This document shows, piece after piece, positions 59,810 through 64,000 of a stretch of 64,000 nucleotides of DNA; position 1 is the stretch's first letter, and every line of letters starts with the position of its first letter. Source of the stretch: Cannabis sativa (Eukaryota; Streptophyta; Magnoliopsida; Rosales; Cannabaceae); NCBI RefSeq assembly GCF_029168945.1, contig NC_083610.1:78607580-78671579 (forward strand). The letters run 5' to 3'. The notes under the pieces were generated by a model. It saw only the letters and a list, made by a program, of their open reading frames with translations, was not told where the DNA came from and ran no database searches. A program made the translations under genes and the position numbers.

Positions 59810-60736
59810 TGTAACGTCCCCGCTTCAAGCCTCCATTGGGTCCTTACACCCACGGAATGAATGGCTCTTATACACGAGTGCGTCACTTTAGCCGCTTCAT
59901 GGACTGACGACTGACCCTACAGACCAACACGAGTGTTTCCAGCATGCTTTGTCCTCACTCGCACGCTTCTTGGGAAAACTTCCCAGGAGGTCACCCATCC
60001 TTGAAATTGCTCCAGGCCAAGCACGCTTAACTGTGGAGTTCTTTCGAGATGGGCTAGAAAAACAAGATGCACCTTGTTGATATAGGTAGTACCAATCAAT
60101 CCATTTAAGCTCTCTTGTGTGGCCCATTACACACGGTCTCGGAATCATCCCACTTGACCTTCCCCAGGGCGGTGTGGGATTGCACGGCTACCGGTGTTTC
60201 CCCTTACGGATCACGGGACTGCGGCGACCGATCACCCCCCCTTACGGGGTCCGACGTCCTCGTCGACCACACTTCTGGCTGGGTCAAGGCTCTGATACCA
60301 TTTGTAACGTCCCCGCTTCAAGCCTCCATTGGGTCCTTACACCCACGGAATGAATGGCTCTTATACACGAGTGCGTCACTCTAGCCGCTTCATGGACTGA
60401 CGACTGACCCTACAGATCAACACGAGTGTTTCCAGCATGCTTTGTCCTCACTCGCACGCTTCTTGGGAAAACTTCCCAGGAGGTCACCCATCCTTGAAAT
60501 TGCTCCAGGCCAAGCACGCTTAACTGTGGAGTTCTTTCGAGATGAGCTACCGAAAAACAAGATGCACCTTGTTGATATAGGTAGTACCAATCAATCCATT
60601 TAAGCTCTCTTCAACTGTGTAGCCCCATACCTACACAGTCTCAGAATCATCCCACTTGACCTTCCCCAGGCGGTGTGGGGTTGCACAGCTTACCCGGTGT
60701 TTCCCCTTACGGATCACGGGACTACTGACTGTCACA
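59810..60736 (-). mobile_element. Complete Cassandra TRIM
   Basis: Minus-strand element with two LTRs (60303-60736 and 59810-about 60230) and a 72-bp internal region whose PBS lies at 60288-60300 (complement of TGGTATCAGAGCC). The PPT is the complement of 'cacccccccttacgg'. Perfect 5-bp duplications AAGAG flank it (59805-59809, 60737-60741). The 5S-like blocks lie at 59961-60073 and 60454-60568. It has no coding capacity and depends on other elements for mobilisation. The 3' LTR end near 60221-60230 is altered ('gcggcgaccg' for the usual 'tgactgtcaca'). Confidence 0.95.
60454..60568 (-). ncRNA. 5S rRNA-like sequence in Cassandra LTR
   Basis: The minus strand has 'cagttaagcgtgcttgg' and, after a short linker, 'ggatgggtgacctcctggg', both unaltered. 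This copy and 59961-60073 therefore keep the Pol III internal control motifs. Confidence 0.88.
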
Positions 60737-60849
60737 AAGAGGTTGTGTTTAATTCAACCTATCAGATCCTATTACGAGGAGTTTACTACTATTACACTTG
60801 ATTGATATATCAAGGTGTTAATGATTATTTGAAATGCACCTTTTGTTTT

Positions 60850-60870
60850 ATATTAGTGCAAGTGGGAGTT
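60850..60870 (+). promoter_or_regulatory. Angela-like polypurine tract
   Basis: Purine-rich 'gtgcaagtgggagtt' directly precedes the 3' LTR. The same tract is seen in complement at 35165-35185 in the older minus-strand copy. Confidence 0.8.
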
Positions 60871-61533
60871 TGTTGGGTTTTATGCCCTAAATAAAACTCA
60901 TTTCATATAATCAGATTTACTTATTAATAAAGATCAGAAATAACATTTTATTTTGCATGGTTCACATGATTTATTTCATGATTATATGTATATAATGTAT
61001 GAATTCTTTTTAAGTCCAGAACATATGAGTTTGTTAAAGATTATAGTGTTGTCAGCACAGTGGAATATAATCTTTATTGTATGTTCAAAAGTTTATTCCC
61101 TGATTTGTCGGAACACTGGATTTAGACTGACATGGTATAATCAGCTATAGGTATTCTTACACCTTGGAAAAGTGTTATAGGGGTGTTCATAAAAGCAGAA
61201 AAGCAGAAGCAGGCCATCGAAGCCAGACGACCGTAGAGATTTTCGGTTCCATGTCATCACGAGATTTGGCGGTCGGTTTCGGTTTCGGTTTTTGACTTAC
61301 GACGGTCGGTTTCGGTTCTTGAAATAAAAAAATAGTTTAACCAAAAAACGCAGTCAAAACCGCCAAAAACCGCCAGAAAACACTTAAAAACGCTAAAACG
61401 CCAAGCGAAAACATAAAAACCGTACGGTCGGTTTTATACGGTTATAATTTCTAAACGGTCGGTTACGGTTTTCGTAAAATAAAAACGCGTAAACGACCGG
61501 TCGGTTATAAAATTTTAAAAGCAGAGCCATCGC

Positions 61534-63464
61534 TGACGATCAGTAGTCCCGTGATCGTAAGGGGAAACACGGGTAGGCTGTGCGTCCCACCGCACAGGGA
61601 AGGTCGAGTGGGATGATTCGAGGCTTGTGTAGGTATGGGACTACACGGTTGAAGAGAGCTTAAATGGATTGATTGGTACTACTGTCAACAAGGTGCATCT
61701 TGTTTTTCGGTAGCCCATCTCGAAAGAACTCCACAGTTAAGCGTGCTTGACTTGGGAGTAATTTCAGGATGGGTGACCTCCTGGGAAGTTTTCCCAGGAT
61801 GCGTGTGAGTGAGGACAAAGCACGCTGAAAACACTTGTGTTGATCTGTAGGGTCAGTCATCAATCCGAAGCGTGAGTGACGAACTCGTGTATAAGAGCCA
61901 TTTATTTCGTGGGTGTAAGGACCCGATGGAGGCTTGAAGCGGGGGACGTTACAAATGGTATCGAGCCTTGACCCGGCCGGAAGTGTGGTCGACGAGGACG
62001 TCGGACCCGTAAGGGGGGTGATTGTGACGATCGGTAGTCCCGTGATCGTAAGAGGGAAACACGGGTAAGGCAGTGCAATCCCACACGCACAGGGAAGGTC
62101 AAGTGGGATGATTCGAGGCTTGTGTAGGTATGGGACTACACAGTTGAAGAGAGCTTAAATGGATTGATTGGTACTACCTATGTCAACAAGGTGCATCTTG
62201 TTTTTCGGTAGCCCATCTCGAAAGAACTCCACAGTTAAGCGTGCTTGACTTGGGAGTAATTTCAGGATGGGTGACCTCCTGGGAAGTTTTCCCAGGAAGC
62301 GTGTGAGTGAGGACAAAGCACGCTGGAAACACTCGTGTTGATCTGTAGGGTCAGTCGTCAGTCCATGAAGCGGCTAGAGTGACGCACTCGTGTATAAGAG
62401 CCATTCATTCCGTGGGTGTAAGGACCCAATGGAGGCTTGAAGCGGGGACGTTACAAATGGTATCGGGCCTTGCCCGGCCAGTGAAGTGTGGTCGACGAGG
62501 ACGTCGGACCCCGTAAGGGGTGATTGCGACGGTCGGTAGTCCGTGATCCGTAAGGGGAAACACCGGGTAGGTTGTGCAATCACACCGCGCTGGGGAAGGT
62601 CAAGTGGGATGATTCTGAGACTGTGTAGGTATGGGACTACACAGTTGAAGAGAGCTTAAATGGATTGATTGGTACTACCTATGTCAACAAGGTGCATCTT
62701 GTTTTTCGGTAGCCCATCTCGAAAGAACTCCACAGTTAAGCGTGCTTGGCCTGGAGTAATTTCAAGGATGGGTGACCTCCTGGGAAGTTTTCAAAGGATG
62801 CGTGTGAGTGAGGACAAAGCACACTGAAAACACTTGTGTTGATCTGTAGGGTCAGTCATCAATCCAGAAAGCAGCCAGAGTGACGAACTCGTGTATAAGA
62901 GCCATTTATTTCGTGGGTGTAAGGACCCAATGGAGGCTTGAAGCGGGGACGTTACAAATGGTATCAGAGCCTTGACCCAGCCGGAAGTGTGGTCGACGAG
63001 GACGTCGGACCCCGTAAGGGGGGGTGATTGTGACAGTCAGTAGTCCCGTGATCCGTAAGGGGAAACACTTAGGAGTAAGGCTTGTGCAATCCCACACCGC
63101 CTGAGGGAAGGTCAAGTGGGATGATTACGAGGCTTGTGTAGGTATGGGACTACACAGTTGAAGAGAGCTTAAATGGATTGATTGGTACTACCTATGTCAA
63201 CAAGGTGCATCTTGTTTTTCGGTAGCCCATCTCGAAAGAACTCCACAGTTAAGCGTGCTTGACTTGGGAGTAATTTCAGGATGGGTGACCTCCTGGGAAG
63301 TTTTCCCAGGAAGCGTGTGAGTGAGGACAAAGCACGCTGGAAACACTCGTGTTGGTACGTAGGGTCGATCATCGGTCCGGGGAAGCGGAGTGGCGTACTC
63401 GTGTATAAGAGCCATTAGTCCGTGGGTGTAAGGGCCCAATGGAGGCTTGAAGCGGGGCGTTACA
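61534..63464 (+). mobile_element. Cassandra TRIM array: four LTRs, three internal regions
   Basis: LTRs lie at 61534-61953, 62023-62455, 62525-62956 and 63029-63464, separated by three internal regions of about 70 bases with degenerate PBS (TGGTATCGAGCC, TGGTATCGGGCC, TGGTATCAGAGCC). The 5S-like blocks are at about 61692-61806, 62190-62304, 62691-62815 and 63204-63318. The fourth unit is closest to the family form. The first three carry many small indels. No clear 5-bp duplication is seen at the ends (ATCGC on the left, ATAAC on the right). It lies inside the hAT element. Confidence 0.93.
63204..63318 (+). ncRNA. 5S rRNA-like sequence in Cassandra LTR
   Basis: The C-box-like 'ggatgggtgacctcctggg' is intact. 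The A-box region reads 'cagttaagcgtgcttgact', with the usual 'ttggcct' changed. That variant is shared with the first and second LTRs of this array, while the third keeps 'ttggcct'. Confidence 0.85.
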
Positions 63465-64000
63465 ATAACCGACCGATTTTCACCCCTAAAGTGTTATGTC
63501 CTTTCCAGGACATTGGCAAAGTTTACCAGTATCGGATGTATGGAGTATACATCGGAAGGGACCGATATTGAACTTTGATTAGATATGTTAAAACTTACCG
63601 TAATATCTATTCAATTCAATATCACCTGTTGATCCTAGATCAAATGATCTCAATCCTGATATGGTTAGGCTCAATTTCAAGAGTGTTACTCGTGTTCTTT
63701 GATTTGTTAGTTAAGCCTAGTTTTGTGTCAGGGTGATACGTACATTTTGGGAACACAGTAATGCAATTGAGTGGGAACGCTAAAATAAATATGGAATCTA
63801 TAGCTTCTATTTGGAAAATAGAAGTAAAGGATGATTTCCTTCGAGCTTAACCAAACGAAGATAAATGGTGGAGATCTCATTTCACTTAGGTGAAATATCA
63901 TTTATACAGGGTTAAGTGTTTTAAGGATAAAATACATTGTAGGGTGTTACGGTAATTTAATCCCTTTACAGTGTAAATCATCTATATAGAGGATCATTGA

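Larger units (their letters stand above)
61178..63488. mobile_element. hAT-type element carrying a Cassandra array
   Basis: Ends TAGGGGTGTTCAT and TTTTCACCCCTA lie between perfect 8-bp duplications AAGTGTTA (61170-61177, 63489-63496). The 5' LTR at 52150-52175 is the empty site with one copy. The left 350 bases are dense in CGGTCGGTT-type subterminal repeats, and the right end keeps 'aaccgaccgatttt'. There is no transposase. Without the Cassandra array it would be about 380 bp, a typical hAT MITE size. Confidence 0.92.
51861..64000 (+). mobile_element. Young Angela-like copia element (3' end beyond window)
   Basis: It comprises a 5' LTR 51861-53718, internal region 53719-60870 and 3' LTR from 60871 onward. 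Over about 820 comparable bases the two LTRs differ at about a dozen positions by eye, so the insertion is recent relative to its neighbours. The 5' flank is CAAAG (51856-51860). The TGTTGG...CCAACA ends, 1.86-kb LTR, initiator-Met PBS and Ty1/copia remnants suggest the Angela group, by resemblance only. Nested inserts are Cassandra (59810-60736) and hAT (61178-63488). Confidence 0.9.
60871..64000 (+). repeat. Angela-like 3' LTR, interrupted and running off the window
   Basis: LTR sequence runs 60871-61177 and resumes at 63489. The two parts join at the same position as bases 52160-52170 of the 5' LTR. Only the first about 820 bases of LTR are inside the window. Confidence 0.95.

Overview
The window is plant nuclear heterochromatin made almost entirely of nested transposable elements. 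I found no host gene, tRNA gene or CRISPR. The element set (Tat, Athila and chromovirus Ty3/gypsy, Angela-like Ty1/copia, L1-type LINE, Cassandra TRIMs with 5S-like LTRs, hAT and Mutator-like elements) indicates a flowering plant, most likely a eudicot with a repeat-rich genome. A rosid such as a Cannabaceae member is only a guess. Lineage names rest on motifs read by eye, not on a database search.

Layout. 1-2432: non-coding leader of an Angela-like copia element carrying a hAT MITE. 2433-2990: the 3' tip of a chromovirus. About 3000-12253: a minus-strand Tat-lineage gypsy element (Tat-A) whose integrase is split by a solo Athila-type LTR (6500-7861). 12254-15056: a plus-strand chromovirus LTR with a minisatellite and a MULE MITE. 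15057 to about 29535: a decayed minus-strand Athila element. Its gag-pol holds a three-LTR Cassandra array (17749-19189), its leader holds a long-TIR element and a 5'-truncated LINE, and its LTR region holds several Mutator-type insertions including a possible Pack-MULE. 29536-31873: a large inverted-repeat element. 31880-33289: LTR end, PBS and gag of a plus-strand Athila, cut by a minus-strand Angela-like LTR (33290-35989). That copy is cut in turn by a chromovirus (35990-39115) joined head-on to an oppositely oriented chromovirus LTR piece (39116-39840).

39841-51860 holds two plus-strand Tat elements in a row. Tat-C is truncated and full of stops. Tat-D spans gag to integrase, and its reverse transcriptase is split by an Angela-like solo LTR (45654-47529). 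Downstream of the Tat-D pol lies an antisense ORF that looks spliced. From 51861 to beyond the window is a young Angela-like element with nearly identical LTRs. Its body contains a complete Cassandra (59810-60736), and its 3' LTR contains a hAT element (61178-63488) that itself contains a four-LTR Cassandra array.

Target-site duplications read directly from the sequence establish the nesting order in at least ten places. Most reading frames are broken. Many stops sit at codons expected to be glutamine (CAG/CAA to TAG/TAA), as expected from deamination of methylated cytosines. The most unusual signals are the two-, three- and four-LTR Cassandra structures, the four-level nest at the right end, the antisense spliced ORF of Tat-D with a mirrored counterpart in Tat-A, and the chromovirus inversion joint.
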